Shown here one piece after another: positions 43,751-56,304 of a stretch of DNA of 64,000 nt. Below the pieces are notes generated by a model that made no database searches, was not told the DNA's origin, and saw nothing but the letters and a program-made list of their open reading frames with translations. The number at the start of each line of letters is the position of its first letter. Positions within the stretch are counted from its first letter, which is position 1. A program made the position numbers and the translations under genes. This stretch comes from Zhengella sp020637775 (GTDB lineage: Bacteria; Pseudomonadota; Alphaproteobacteria; Rhizobiales; Rhizobiaceae), in the NCBI RefSeq assembly GCF_041397485.1, contig NZ_JAWKWO010000001.1, forward strand, positions 1,054,001 to 1,118,000, in the 5' to 3' direction.

Positions 43751-44452
43751 TCAGCCGATGCCTTCGGCCACGTTGTCGACCCGCGGCCGGGCCATCGGCA
43801 ACTGATCGCCGGTGATCATGTAATAGGCGTTCTCGGCGATATTGGTGACGTGATCGCCGATGCGCTCCAGGTTCTTGGCGCAGAAGAGAAGATGCGTACA
43901 GGAGGAGATCTTGCGCGGATCCTCCATCATGTAGGTCAGCAATTCGCGGAACACCGACGTATAGGCCATGTCGATGTGCTCGTCGCGATTGCGGATTTCC
44001 TCGATCTCGCCGGCGCGGCGGCCGACATAGACATCGATGATGGCATTGACCTGGTTGCGCGCCAGTTCCGCCATTTTCTCGATCCCGAAATTCGGCTCGC
44101 GCATGACCACCATCTCGCCGATGGAGCCGACCCGCTTGCAGGTACTCTTGGCCAGGTCGCCGATCCGCTCCAGGTCGCCGGCCATGCGCATGGCACCGAC
44201 CGCGAAACGCAGATCCTGGCCCATCGGCTGGCGCTTGCCGATCAGCGTGACGGCCCTGTCGTCCAGGTCACGCTGCATCTGGTCCATCAGCCGGTCTTCC
44301 GAAATGACCCTCTGCGCCAGCGCGACGTCGCCGGTCAGCAGCGCGCGCGTGGCCATGTCCACCATCTCGGCAGCCCGCTCGCCCATCGAGCGGATCATGG
44401 TATCCATCGCGTCGAGTTCCTCGTCGAACGAGGTGACAGTATGCTCGCCCAT
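43751..44452 (-). CDS. phoU: Phosphate signalling protein PhoU
   Basis: A 233-residue two-repeat helical PhoU with the metal-binding patterns ERIGDLAKS and ERIGDHVTNIAE. It links the Pst transporter to the sensor kinase and keeps the regulon off when phosphate is sufficient. Located between pstB and phoB. Confidence 0.95.
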   Translation of the reverse strand: MGEHTVTSFDEELDAMDTMIRSMGERAAEMVDMATRALLTGDVALAQRVISEDRLMDQMQRDLDDRAVTLIGKRQPMGQDLRFAVGAMRMAGDLERIGDLAKSTCKRVGSIGEMVVMREPNFGIEKMAELARNQVNAIIDVYVGRRAGEIEEIRNRDEHIDMAYTSVFRELLTYMMEDPRKISSCTHLLFCAKNLERIGDHVTNIAENAYYMITGDQLPMARPRVDNVAEGIG

Positions 44453-44478
44453 GGCGCAATCTCCCGGATTGGTAAGGC

Positions 44479-45306
44479 TCAGCCGAAGCGGCCGGTAATG
44501 TAGTCTTGGGTGCGCTTGTCGTCGGGGTTCGTGAACATCTTGTCCGTCGGCCCTTCCTCGACGAGAATTCCGAGGTGGAACATCGCCGTGCGCTGCGAGA
44601 CGCGCGCGGCCTGCTGCATCGAGTGGGTGACGATCACGATCGTGTAGTTCTCCTTCAACTCGTCGATCAGTTCTTCCACCTTCGCGGTGGCGATCGGGTC
44701 GAGCGCCGAACAGGGCTCATCCATCAGGATCACTTCCGGCGAGACGGCAATGGCGCGCGCGATGCACAGACGCTGCTGCTGCCCACCCGAGAGCCCCGTG
44801 CCGGGCTCGTCGAGACGGTCCTTGACCTCCTCGAACAACCCTGCCTTCTGCAGGCTCGTCACCACGATTTCCTCCAGGTCCGCCTTGGAACGGGCGAGCC
44901 CGTGAATGCGGGGGCCATAGGCGATGTTCTCGCGGATCGACTTCGGGAACGGATTGGGCTTCTGGAACACCATGCCCACCCGCGCGCGCAGTTCCACCAC
45001 GTCAATGGCCCTGTCGTAGATGTCCTTGCCATCGAGCGTGATCCGGCCCGTCACACGGCAGATGTCGATCGTGTCGTTCATCCGGTTCAGGCAGCGAAGG
45101 AAGGTGGACTTGCCGCAGCCTGACGGGCCGATCAGCGCCGTCACCTGGTTCTTGCGGACATCCAGGTCGACATCGAAGAGGGCCTGCTTTTCGCCATAGT
45201 AGACGCAGACTTTCTCGCCGCGCATCTTGAACGTATCGGTGTCTGTTTGCGGCATGGTCTTGTCTTTGAGTGCTTCTTCAATCTGTGTTTCGGTACGCAT
45301 GTTCAT
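44479..45306 (-). CDS. pstB: Phosphate ABC transporter ATPase PstB
   Basis: A 275-residue ATPase with Walker A GPSGCGKST, the PstB-specific stretch MVFQKPNPFPKSI, signature LSGGQQQRLCIARAI and Walker B VILMDEPCSALDP. The start at 45306 follows GGAGCGCC. A longer reading upstream has no homology. Confidence 0.95.
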   Translation of the reverse strand: MNMRTETQIEEALKDKTMPQTDTDTFKMRGEKVCVYYGEKQALFDVDLDVRKNQVTALIGPSGCGKSTFLRCLNRMNDTIDICRVTGRITLDGKDIYDRAIDVVELRARVGMVFQKPNPFPKSIRENIAYGPRIHGLARSKADLEEIVVTSLQKAGLFEEVKDRLDEPGTGLSGGQQQRLCIARAIAVSPEVILMDEPCSALDPIATAKVEELIDELKENYTIVIVTHSMQQAARVSQRTAMFHLGILVEEGPTDKMFTNPDDKRTQDYITGRFG

Positions 45307-45329
45307 CTCGGCGCTCCGTTCTCGGCCCC

Positions 45330-46661
45330 TCACCAGCGCCGCTCGAAGCGTCGACGCAGTATGATGGCGGTAATGTTCATGATCGCAAGGAAAACCAGCA
45401 GGATGATGATCCCGCCCCAGGCGCGTTCGTAGAAGGCCGGGTCCGCGCGCTTGGCCCATTCGAAGATCTGGGCCGGCATGGCCGAGTTCGGATCAAGAAA
45501 GCCCGATGCGACACCGTCGGGATAATTCGATGCGATGAAGCCGACCATGCCGATAAGCAGAAGCGGCGCGGTTTCGCCAAGCGCCTGCGCCAGCCCGATG
45601 ATCGTTCCGGTCAGGATGCCCGGCATGGCCAGCGGCAGCACATGGTGGAACACCGACTGCATCTTGGAGGCGCCGATGCCGAGCGCGCCCTCGCGGATCG
45701 ACGGCGGAACGGCCTTCAGAGAGGCACGCGTCGAGATGATGATCGTCGGCAGCGTCATCAGCGTCAGGACCAGCCCGCCGACCAGCGGCGCCGATTGCGG
45801 CAGATGCGCGAACTGGATGAAGGCGGCGAGGCCCAGGATACCGAACACGATGGAGGGAACGGCCGCCAGGTTGGCGATATTCACCTCGATGAGATCCGTG
45901 AACCGGTTTTGCGGCGCGAATTCCTCCAGGTAGATCGAGGCGGCCACGCCGATGGGCAGAGCGAGAAAAAGGACGACCAGCATCATGAACAGCGAACCGA
46001 GCATGGAGACGCCGATACCGGCCTGTTCGGGTCGGGAATCGGACGCATCGGCACCGGTGATGAAATCCATGTTGAAATGCTTCACCACCATGCCGTCGCT
46101 CCGCATCTGGTCGACCAGGTCGAGATGCGCGGCATCGAGATTCTTGTCCTCGGCCAGCGCTTCGCGGGTGACGCGGCCCTTCAGGTAGCCGTCGACACGC
46201 GAGGAGGCGAGGAACTGGAAATCGACCATCTTGCCGATGTCGCCCTGATTGGCCAGCACGTATTCGCGCAGGGTGGCCGGCGCGCCCGAAGACAGGATGT
46301 CGCCGATCTTGCCCGGATCGGTCATGCCGGTCTGATAACCGCGCTCGGTGATTTTGGCGGCCAGCGCCGCCTCGATCATGGCGCGATATTTCGAGGTCTT
46401 GACCACCGACGCCTCGGCGGCTGCCACCTGTTCCGCGTTCAGCGCGACGGGAATCTTGACGAAGGTCTGCTGGAAGGCGCCCACGCCATTCGTCAGGATG
46501 GCATAAAGCAGCGCCACCAGGAAGAACAGGCCGATGGCGATGGCGACCACGCCATAGGCCTTGAACCGTCTTTCCGCGGCATTGCGGGCCCGCGTCCGTC
46601 TTGCCGTCTCGTCGGCGCTCGGACGCCCGGAGGGCAGAAGGCTTGTCGTGACGTCGGTCAT
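45330..46661 (-). CDS. pstA: Phosphate ABC transporter permease PstA
   Basis: A 443-residue permease. The C-terminal half carries the ABC permease domain (AASIYLEEFAP, the coupling motif GALGIGASKMQSVFHHVLP). The N-terminal half, with one membrane segment and a soluble domain of about 180 residues, matches the DUF3333 extension seen in alphaproteobacterial PstA. The start at 46661 overlaps the pstC end by four bases; the frame is open much further upstream inside pstC, but that part is not coding. Confidence 0.93.
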   Translation of the reverse strand: MTDVTTSLLPSGRPSADETARRTRARNAAERRFKAYGVVAIAIGLFFLVALLYAILTNGVGAFQQTFVKIPVALNAEQVAAAEASVVKTSKYRAMIEAALAAKITERGYQTGMTDPGKIGDILSSGAPATLREYVLANQGDIGKMVDFQFLASSRVDGYLKGRVTREALAEDKNLDAAHLDLVDQMRSDGMVVKHFNMDFITGADASDSRPEQAGIGVSMLGSLFMMLVVLFLALPIGVAASIYLEEFAPQNRFTDLIEVNIANLAAVPSIVFGILGLAAFIQFAHLPQSAPLVGGLVLTLMTLPTIIISTRASLKAVPPSIREGALGIGASKMQSVFHHVLPLAMPGILTGTIIGLAQALGETAPLLLIGMVGFIASNYPDGVASGFLDPNSAMPAQIFEWAKRADPAFYERAWGGIIILLVFLAIMNITAIILRRRFERRW

Positions 46662-48127
46662 TCGTACTGTTCCCGGTACTTGCGAACGATGTAGAGCGCC
46701 AGGATGTTCAGCCCCAGCGTGATGATGAAGAGCGTCATGCCCAGTGCAAAGGCAACCAGCGCTTCCGGCGAAGCGAAATCGGCGTCGCCGGTGAGCTGGC
46801 TGACGATCTTCGCAGTGACCGTGGTCATGGCGTCGAAGGGATTGAGCGACAGCTTGGCCGCGGCGCCGGCGCCCAGCACGACGATCATCGTCTCGCCAAT
46901 GGCACGCGAGGCCGCGAGCAGGATGGCGCCGACAATGCCCGGCAGCGCGGCTGGCAGGACGACCTGCTTGATCGTCTCCGAATGGGTCGCGCCCAGCCCG
47001 AGGGAACCGTCGCGCATGGCCTGCGGCACGGCATTGATGATGTCGTCCGACAGCGACGAGACGAACGGGATCAGCATGATGCCCATGACGAGACCCGCGG
47101 TCATGACGGCGGTGCCCGATTGCATCCAGCCGACCGTGCTGTCCCCGAACATGTCGACGAGCAGCGGGCCGACGGTCAGCAGCGCGAACAGGCCGTAGAC
47201 GATGGTGGGAATGCCGGCCAGCACCTCGAGCAGGGGCTTGGCGTAGTTGCGCACGGCGGGGCCGGCATATTCCGCCAGGTAGATCGCCGCCATCAGCCCG
47301 ACCGGCACGGCCACGGCCAGCGCGATCAGCGAAATGTAGAACGTGCCCCAAAGGAGCGGCAGGATGCCGAGTTCGGAACCGCCGCCGAAACTGGGGCTCC
47401 AGACGGTGCCGAAGAAGAAGTCCGACGCCGGATGGAGGCCGAAGAACTCGATCGTGTTGAAGATCAGCGACAGCACGATGCCGATGGTCGTCAGGATGGC
47501 GATGGAAGCCGCCGCGATGAGCAGCACCTTGACGAAGGCCTCGACCGAATTGCGCGCCCGGAACCGTGGCTGGATGCGCCTCCACGCCAGCGCGAAACCG
47601 CCAATGGCGAGAAGCCCGGCAATGATGGTCAGGGCGGTCGTGGCCGTCGCGCTGAGCGCCCGGTACTCCTGCGCGGCGCGAAGAACCTCCGGTCGGACAT
47701 TCGAGGCCAGCGCCACGCCCACTTGCGCCAGGCGCTCGCGGACGTCGGTGAACTCGGTGCGGATCGAGGACGCCTGGTCCTCGGTCATCGCGCCGGCGGC
47801 AACGGCTGTGTCGAGGCCCTCGGCCACACGCTGCACATCGCTCATCACGATACCGAGCGACGCGCCTTCCGGAATGGCATCGGCGGGAATGTGCGAGGAG
47901 ACCATGGTCTGGATGACGAGCGGCTGGAGCAGCAGCCAGATCGCCATGACCAGAAGCGCGGGGACGGCGGCGAACAGGAAGACGTTGACGCCATGATAGC
48001 CCGGCACGGAATGCATTTGCCGGATGTCGCCGCCTGCCGTGGCAAGCGCGCGCGAACGACCGGTGAAATAGCCGGCGACCGCGAGAACGATCACGAATGC
48101 TAGGACCCACAGAATAAGCATGGCCAT
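46658..48127 (-). CDS. pstC: Phosphate ABC transporter permease PstC
   Basis: A 489-residue permease, longer than E. coli PstC because of an N-terminal part with two extra membrane segments flanking a helical soluble domain (about 70-145). The ABC permease domain carries the coupling motif GLGATHSETIKQVVLP. An in-frame ATG two codons downstream (48121) is an alternative start. It follows pstS by 103 bases that contain a stem-loop. Confidence 0.93.
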   Translation of the reverse strand: MAMLILWVLAFVIVLAVAGYFTGRSRALATAGGDIRQMHSVPGYHGVNVFLFAAVPALLVMAIWLLLQPLVIQTMVSSHIPADAIPEGASLGIVMSDVQRVAEGLDTAVAAGAMTEDQASSIRTEFTDVRERLAQVGVALASNVRPEVLRAAQEYRALSATATTALTIIAGLLAIGGFALAWRRIQPRFRARNSVEAFVKVLLIAAASIAILTTIGIVLSLIFNTIEFFGLHPASDFFFGTVWSPSFGGGSELGILPLLWGTFYISLIALAVAVPVGLMAAIYLAEYAGPAVRNYAKPLLEVLAGIPTIVYGLFALLTVGPLLVDMFGDSTVGWMQSGTAVMTAGLVMGIMLIPFVSSLSDDIINAVPQAMRDGSLGLGATHSETIKQVVLPAALPGIVGAILLAASRAIGETMIVVLGAGAAAKLSLNPFDAMTTVTAKIVSQLTGDADFASPEALVAFALGMTLFIITLGLNILALYIVRKYREQYE

Positions 48128-48168
48128 GCCGCCCCGTCTTGGTTTCGGCCAGTGCCGAAAAAGGAAAG

Positions 48169-48194
48169 GGAGGGCAGCGGTGACGCCGCCCTCC
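48169..48194 (-). other. Intercistronic stem-loop between pstS and pstC
   Basis: Arms GGAGGGC (48169-48175) and GCCCTCC (48188-48194), extended internally by GCG/CGC around a four-base loop. Such a hairpin after pstS probably stabilises its message so that the binding protein outnumbers the permease. Confidence 0.55.
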
Positions 48195-48230
48195 GGCTGT
48201 CCCGGCCCCGCTGCGGAGCCGGAAACCGAA

Positions 48231-49268
48231 TTACATGCTCAGCGTCGACTCGTCGGTGACGGCTTTCTGGGTCGCGCCCAGTTCCGGATCGGCAACCAGG
48301 CCGTAATTGGCCAGCGGACCCTTCGGACCGGCGATTTCCTCGGAGACGAAGAACTCCGCATATTCCTTCAGGCCCGGGATCACGCCGATATGCGCCTTCT
48401 TGATGTAGAAGAACAGCGGACGCGACACCGGATATTCGCCGGAAGCGATCGTCTCGGTGGACGGGGCGACGCCCGACATCGTGGCGACCTTCAGCTTGTC
48501 GGTGTTGTTCTCGTAGAAGGCCAGGCCGAACACGCCGATGCCATCCTTGTTGGCGTCGATGCGGGCCAGCGTCTCGGTGTAGTCGCCGTCGATGTCGACC
48601 GACTTGCCATCCGTGCGCACGGCCATGCAGGCCTTCTCTGCGTCCTTCTCGGACATGCCGCCATCGACCATCGCCTTCATGGCGCCGGTGTCTTCGCAGC
48701 CCTGCTTCAGGACCTTTTCCTCGAAGACTTCACGGGTGCCGTGCTTGGTGCCCGGAATGAACGTGGAGATTTCAACGGCCGGCAGGTCGGCATTGGCATC
48801 GGCCCAGGTCATGTTCGGGTTGTCGACGATCTGGCCATCCTTGAGCACCTTGGCGCCAATGGCGTTGAACCAGTCCGACGGGGTGAAGGCGGTGAAGGCC
48901 GGGCCATCCTTCTGGGAGGCGAACACGATGCCGTCATAGCCGATGCGGACTTCGATGATGTCCTTGACGCCGTTCTCGGCGCAGGCCTTGACTTCCTTCT
49001 CGCGAATGCGGCGCGAAGCATTGGCGATGTCGATGGTGTTCTCGCCGACGCCTTCGCAGAACCGCTTGAGGCCGGCGGACGAACCGCCCGATTCCACGAC
49101 CGGGGTCGGGAAGTCGGTGTTTTCGCCAAACGCCTCGGCAACGATGGAGGCATAGGGAAGAACGGTGGAGGAACCGGCGATCTGGACCTGATCGCGGGCG
49201 GCGGCGGCGCCGGCGGATCCGGCAATCACGACAGCGGCGGCGGCCGTCGACAGGAGGAATTTCTTCAT
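48231..49268 (-). CDS. pstS: Phosphate-binding protein PstS
   Basis: A 345-residue periplasmic protein with a Sec signal peptide (MKKFLLSTAAAAVVIAGSAG, cleavage near AAAR) and the phosphate-binding segments AGSSTVLPYA, SGGSSAGLKRF and IANASRRI. The start at 49268 has GGGAG upstream. First gene of the pst operon, about 70 bases downstream of a triple Pho box. Confidence 0.94.
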   Translation of the reverse strand: MKKFLLSTAAAAVVIAGSAGAAAARDQVQIAGSSTVLPYASIVAEAFGENTDFPTPVVESGGSSAGLKRFCEGVGENTIDIANASRRIREKEVKACAENGVKDIIEVRIGYDGIVFASQKDGPAFTAFTPSDWFNAIGAKVLKDGQIVDNPNMTWADANADLPAVEISTFIPGTKHGTREVFEEKVLKQGCEDTGAMKAMVDGGMSEKDAEKACMAVRTDGKSVDIDGDYTETLARIDANKDGIGVFGLAFYENNTDKLKVATMSGVAPSTETIASGEYPVSRPLFFYIKKAHIGVIPGLKEYAEFFVSEEIAGPKGPLANYGLVADPELGATQKAVTDESTLSM

Positions 49269-49337
49269 CTTGGATGCTCCCTTTTGGGCAATGTCTGCGC
49301 GTTTCTCTGTGCGCGGGACTGGCCCTAAAGCAGCTAT

Positions 49338-49366
49338 GTAACAGTTCGATGACACTTGTATGTCAG
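49338..49366 (-). promoter_or_regulatory. Triple Pho box upstream of pstS
   Basis: Read on the minus strand there are three seven-base direct repeats at an eleven-base period: CTGACAT (49366-49360), GTGTCAT (49355-49349) and CTGTTAC (49344-49338). The Pho-box consensus is CTGTCAT with four-base spacing. PhoB~P should bind here. Confidence 0.88.
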
Positions 49367-49383
49367 CCCTGTTACGTCCGCGG

Positions 49384-49727
49384 CCGGCATGATTGAGCCA
49401 CGCATCACAGGATTGCGCAAGTCGTTGGATGACCTGCGGCAATGGAGCGAAAGGGTGTTCTGGATGGAAAAAACCGGCGGGGTGCGAAACCGGGCGTGCT
49501 GAGATCCCGTGCCGGGTTTCCCTTGAGCTGAATTGTGGGGCAATCGCTCAACCGCGGCATTTTCCGGCGACCCCGCCGGTGAACCGGCCTGACAGATGAA
49601 CCGGTGCCTGTTTTCTAGCGGTTTGCCGGCACCGCCGTCATGGTGCGATCGCGCCATATCCGGCAGGCCCGGATCGTTTAACATTTGAGAGCTTTCGGAA
49701 ACGCATGCGGGGGCTGCGGAAAGCATG
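49384..49727. other. Intergenic region between the Pho box and the kinase terminator
   Basis: About 340 bases with short open frames but no recognisable protein, no clear ribosome-binding sites and no tRNA. I see nothing definite; a small RNA cannot be excluded. Confidence 0.4.
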
Positions 49728-49754
49728 AACGGCGCGAACCGGTTTCGCGCCGTT
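49728..49754 (-). terminator. Stem-loop after the hybrid kinase gene
   Basis: Perfect eleven-base arms AACGGCGCGAA (49728-49738) and TTCGCGCCGTT (49744-49754) with a five-base loop, 28 bases after the kinase stop. The following T-run is weak, so it may work with Rho or as an RNA end protector. Confidence 0.6.
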
Positions 49755-49782
49755 TCTCATTGGGCAAGGGCGGTCGCCGGGA

Positions 49783-53499
<3,717 letters not shown>

Positions 53500-53635
53500 G
53501 CCCAGACCATCAGACCCCGTGCCCCCGGTTTGAATGAATGTGCCCGCATGAAAGCCTACGGACGAATGATTGACGCGCGCTTAACGTTAACGAATGGATA
53601 TTCGTAGCGATGGCTGCACGAAGAGGACAAGGCGA

Positions 53636-54289
53636 ATGACCGGTTCCGGCCCGTTCCCCACCGGCTTCCTGGCGGATGGACCGCCGGACGCTGCCGCCAC
53701 GATCATGCTGGCCCATGGCGCGGGCGCGCCCATGGACACGCCCTGGATGAACGCCATTGCCGGCGCCATTGCTGCAAGGGGGCTCAGGGTGATCCGCTTC
53801 GAATTCGCCTACATGGCGGCGCGGCGAAGTGGCGCGTCGCGCAAGCCGCCGCCGCGTGCCGAAAAGCTCATTTCCGAATACCGCGATGCGATCCGTGCGC
53901 TGGGGCCCAGCCGTTGTCTCGTCATCGGCGGCAAGTCCATGGGTGGCCGTGTCGCCAGCATGATTGCCGGCGCATGTGATGGCGAATGGCTTGCCAACGG
54001 CCTGTTGTGCCTTGGCTATCCCTTCCATCCGCCCGGCAAGCCTTCCAGCCTTCGCACCGCCCATCTGGAAGGCCTGCAAACGCCGGCGCTGATCTGCCAG
54101 GGCACGCGCGACCCGTTCGGCACGGTTGAAGACGTGCAGGCCTATGACCTGCCGCACACGATCCGTCTGCACTGGCTGGAAGACGGCGACCACGACTTCA
54201 AGCCGCGCAAGGCCTCCGGCCTCACCTTGCAGGACCATGTCGAAAGCGTCGCGCAAACCGTGGCCCGTTTCGCCGGAACGTTGGGCTGA
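53636..54289 (+). CDS. KANL3/Tex30-type alpha/beta hydrolase
   Basis: A 217-residue alpha/beta hydrolase of the KANL3/Tex30 (dienelactone hydrolase-like) family: IMLAHGAGAPMD near the N-terminus, nucleophile S101 in GGKSMGGR, a GTRDPFG acid loop and histidine in DGDHDF. The ATG at 53636 has AGGACAAGG upstream. It is divergent from the kinase gene. Substrate unknown. Confidence 0.85.
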   Translation: MTGSGPFPTGFLADGPPDAAATIMLAHGAGAPMDTPWMNAIAGAIAARGLRVIRFEFAYMAARRSGASRKPPPRAEKLISEYRDAIRALGPSRCLVIGGKSMGGRVASMIAGACDGEWLANGLLCLGYPFHPPGKPSSLRTAHLEGLQTPALICQGTRDPFGTVEDVQAYDLPHTIRLHWLEDGDHDFKPRKASGLTLQDHVESVAQTVARFAGTLG

Positions 54290-54347
54290 GGCGCGCGGAA
54301 CAGCGACAGGGCGGCGGAGCATCCCGTCCCGAGATCATCGAGCCAAC

Positions 54348-54363
54348 TGGCATGGCGCTTGCT
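54348..54363 (+). promoter_or_regulatory. Sigma-54 promoter upstream of allophanate hydrolase
   Basis: TGGCATGGCGCTTGCT matches the RpoN consensus TGGCAYRNNNNTTGCW at every defined position, with GG at 54349-54350 and GC at 54361-54362 exactly ten bases apart. Transcription would start near 54375, leaving a leader of about 185 bases. Control by NtrC or another enhancer protein is expected for nitrogen scavenging, but I found no clear NtrC site. Confidence 0.75.
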
Positions 54364-54505
54364 GCATTCTGGTGAAGAGACAGCAGGGATGGACACGTTG
54401 AAAACGATGACACCGCCAACAACGGCGCGAAAAACCAAGGATTATCAGAACGTTAGCCGGAGAGCGGCGCCGCGCGACCTGGTCGCGAGCACGGACGGCA
54501 GCGCT

Positions 54506-54521
54506 GAATTGCATACAATTC
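54506..54521. promoter_or_regulatory. Palindromic GntR-type operator in the allophanate hydrolase leader
   Basis: GAATTGCATACAATTC has perfect six-base arms around CATA and contains TTGCATACAA, one base from the TTGTATACAA-like sites of FCD-class GntR regulators. It lies 37 bases before the start codon, downstream of the sigma-54 promoter, where a repressor could block elongation. Confidence 0.55.
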
Positions 54522-54558
54522 GACTTTCAGTGCCGCTTTTTCATGCATGGAGCATCAG

Positions 54559-56304
54559 ATGAACCCGACAGCAAGACCCTACGCCTACTGGCGCGCCATG
54601 GCTCCCGACGAGGCGGTACAGGCCGCCTATGCCGCAGCGGAACACCACCGCGACCCTGCCATGTTCATCTCGATGAAGCCACTGGACGCGGCCTTGGCCG
54701 AGGCAAGGGCGCTGATGGAGGCTGGGCCGGCGGGCAAGCCGCTCTATGGCCTGCCCTTCGCCGTGAAGGACAATATCGACGTGGCCGGCATGGAGACCAC
54801 CGCCGCCTGTCCGGCCTTTGCCTACCGGGCGCAAAGGTCCGCATTCGCGGTCGCACGGCTGGAAGCGGCCGGTGCGATCTGCATCGGAAAGACAAATCTC
54901 GACCAGTTTGCCACCGGCCTTGTCGGGGTCCGCTCACCCTACGGCGTGCCGCGCAATTCGCTGGACCCGGCGCTCGTGCCCGGTGGTTCGTCCTCCGGCT
55001 CCGCCGTGGCCGTGGGGGCAGGCATCGTCGCATTCGCGCTCGGCACCGATACGGCAGGTTCCGGCCGGGTGCCGGCCGCGCTCAATGGCATTGCCGGGCT
55101 GAAGCCGAGCCTCGGCCTGCTGTCTGCCACCGGCATGGTACCGGCCTGCCGCACGCTCGACACCATCTCCGTCTTCGCCGCGAAATCGGCAAACGCGGCC
55201 CAGGCGGCGGCAGCGGCGCAAGGCTACGACCCGGCGGATTTCCTGTCGCGCAAGCTGCCGCCGGCCAATGTCATGCCTGTCCCGCCGCATTTCTCGGTCG
55301 GTGTTCCGCTCAAGGCGCAGCGGCAGTTCTTCGGCGACAGCCAGGCCAGTGAGGCCTATGAACGCGATCTCGAAACCCTTGCCGGTTTCGGCGCAACCAT
55401 TGCCGAGATCGACTTCGAGCCATTCTTCGCCGTGGCCCGCCTGCTCTATGAAGGCCCCTGGGTTGCCGAGCGCTACCACGCCGTCAGGACGTTGATCGGG
55501 ACCGACCCGCAAGCCCTCCATCCGGTGACACGGGGCATCATCTCAGGCGCCGCCAAGTTCGATGCCGTTGCCGCCTTCGATGCCTTCTACCGGCTGGCCG
55601 ACATGAAGCGGGCGCTGGAACCGGTGCTGGCCAGCCTCGATTGTCTCGCCGTCCCGTCCATTCCCACCGTTTACACGGTGGAGGAAGTGCTCGCCGATCC
55701 GGTGACGCTCAATTCCAACCTCGGCACCTATACCAATTTCGTGAACCTGCTCGATCTCGCAGCCTTCTCCGTGCCTGTCGGCCGCCGTGATGATGGCCTG
55801 CCTTCCTCGCTGACGCTGATCGCCCCGGCTGGCAGCGATGCCAGGCTTGCCGGCATGGCCGACATGCTGGAAACCGGCCGGCGCGAGGACCGGTTCCCGG
55901 TCGCGGAACCCGGCAAGGTCACCCTGGCCGTCGTCGGCGCGCATCTCTCAGGCATGCCGCTCAACCACGAACTGACCACGCGCGGCGCCTCCTTTCTCGC
56001 GGCAACACGGACGACGCCCGATTACCGGCTCTACGCGCTGGCCGGCACGACGCCGCCCAAGCCGGGCCTCCTGCGCGTTGCCCAAGGCGAGGGCGAACCG
56101 ATCGCCGTGGAACTCTGGTCGCTGGATGAAGCGGCATTCGGCAGCTTTGTCGCCGCCATTCCCGCCCCGCTCGGCATCGGCACCCTGTGCCTGACGGATG
56201 GCGGCACGGCCAAGGGCTTCCTCGTCGAAGCCGAAGCGGTGCGCGGCGCGCGCGACATATCCGGCTACGGCTCCTGGAGGGCTTTCTGCGCGGCGCCTGC
56301 CTGA
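54559..56304 (+). CDS. atzF: Allophanate hydrolase (AtzF type)
   Basis: A 581-residue protein: amidase-signature domain (1-440) with catalytic K70 (FAVKDNID), cis-serine in PGGSSSGSA and nucleophile S168 (DTAGSGR), then the C-terminal domain found in allophanate hydrolases. It splits allophanate (urea-1-carboxylate) to ammonia and CO2. The ATG at 54559 follows GGAG; upstream ATGs at 54543 and 54547 are less suitable. The BiuH gene on the opposite strand supplies its substrate. It converges on and overlaps the GntR gene by 40 bases. Confidence 0.93.
   Translation: MNPTARPYAYWRAMAPDEAVQAAYAAAEHHRDPAMFISMKPLDAALAEARALMEAGPAGKPLYGLPFAVKDNIDVAGMETTAACPAFAYRAQRSAFAVARLEAAGAICIGKTNLDQFATGLVGVRSPYGVPRNSLDPALVPGGSSSGSAVAVGAGIVAFALGTDTAGSGRVPAALNGIAGLKPSLGLLSATGMVPACRTLDTISVFAAKSANAAQAAAAAQGYDPADFLSRKLPPANVMPVPPHFSVGVPLKAQRQFFGDSQASEAYERDLETLAGFGATIAEIDFEPFFAVARLLYEGPWVAERYHAVRTLIGTDPQALHPVTRGIISGAAKFDAVAAFDAFYRLADMKRALEPVLASLDCLAVPSIPTVYTVEEVLADPVTLNSNLGTYTNFVNLLDLAAFSVPVGRRDDGLPSSLTLIAPAGSDARLAGMADMLETGRREDRFPVAEPGKVTLAVVGAHLSGMPLNHELTTRGASFLAATRTTPDYRLYALAGTTPPKPGLLRVAQGEGEPIAVELWSLDEAAFGSFVAAIPAPLGIGTLCLTDGGTAKGFLVEAEAVRGARDISGYGSWRAFCAAPA

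Noticed and set aside
45330..48110. A single 926-codon minus-strand frame covering pstA and most of pstC
   Set aside because: Only its last 443 codons are PstA. The upstream part is an alternative frame of pstC with Arg/Ala/His-rich composition and no homology. The pstA start at 46661 overlaps pstC by four bases as expected.
49393..49599. A 68-codon plus-strand frame between pstS and the kinase
   Set aside because: Cys/Arg/Pro-rich, no ribosome-binding site, no homology; most likely chance.
54359..54562. A 67-codon plus-strand frame in the allophanate hydrolase leader
   Set aside because: It has no ribosome-binding site or homology, runs through the operator palindrome, and is out of frame with the gene.
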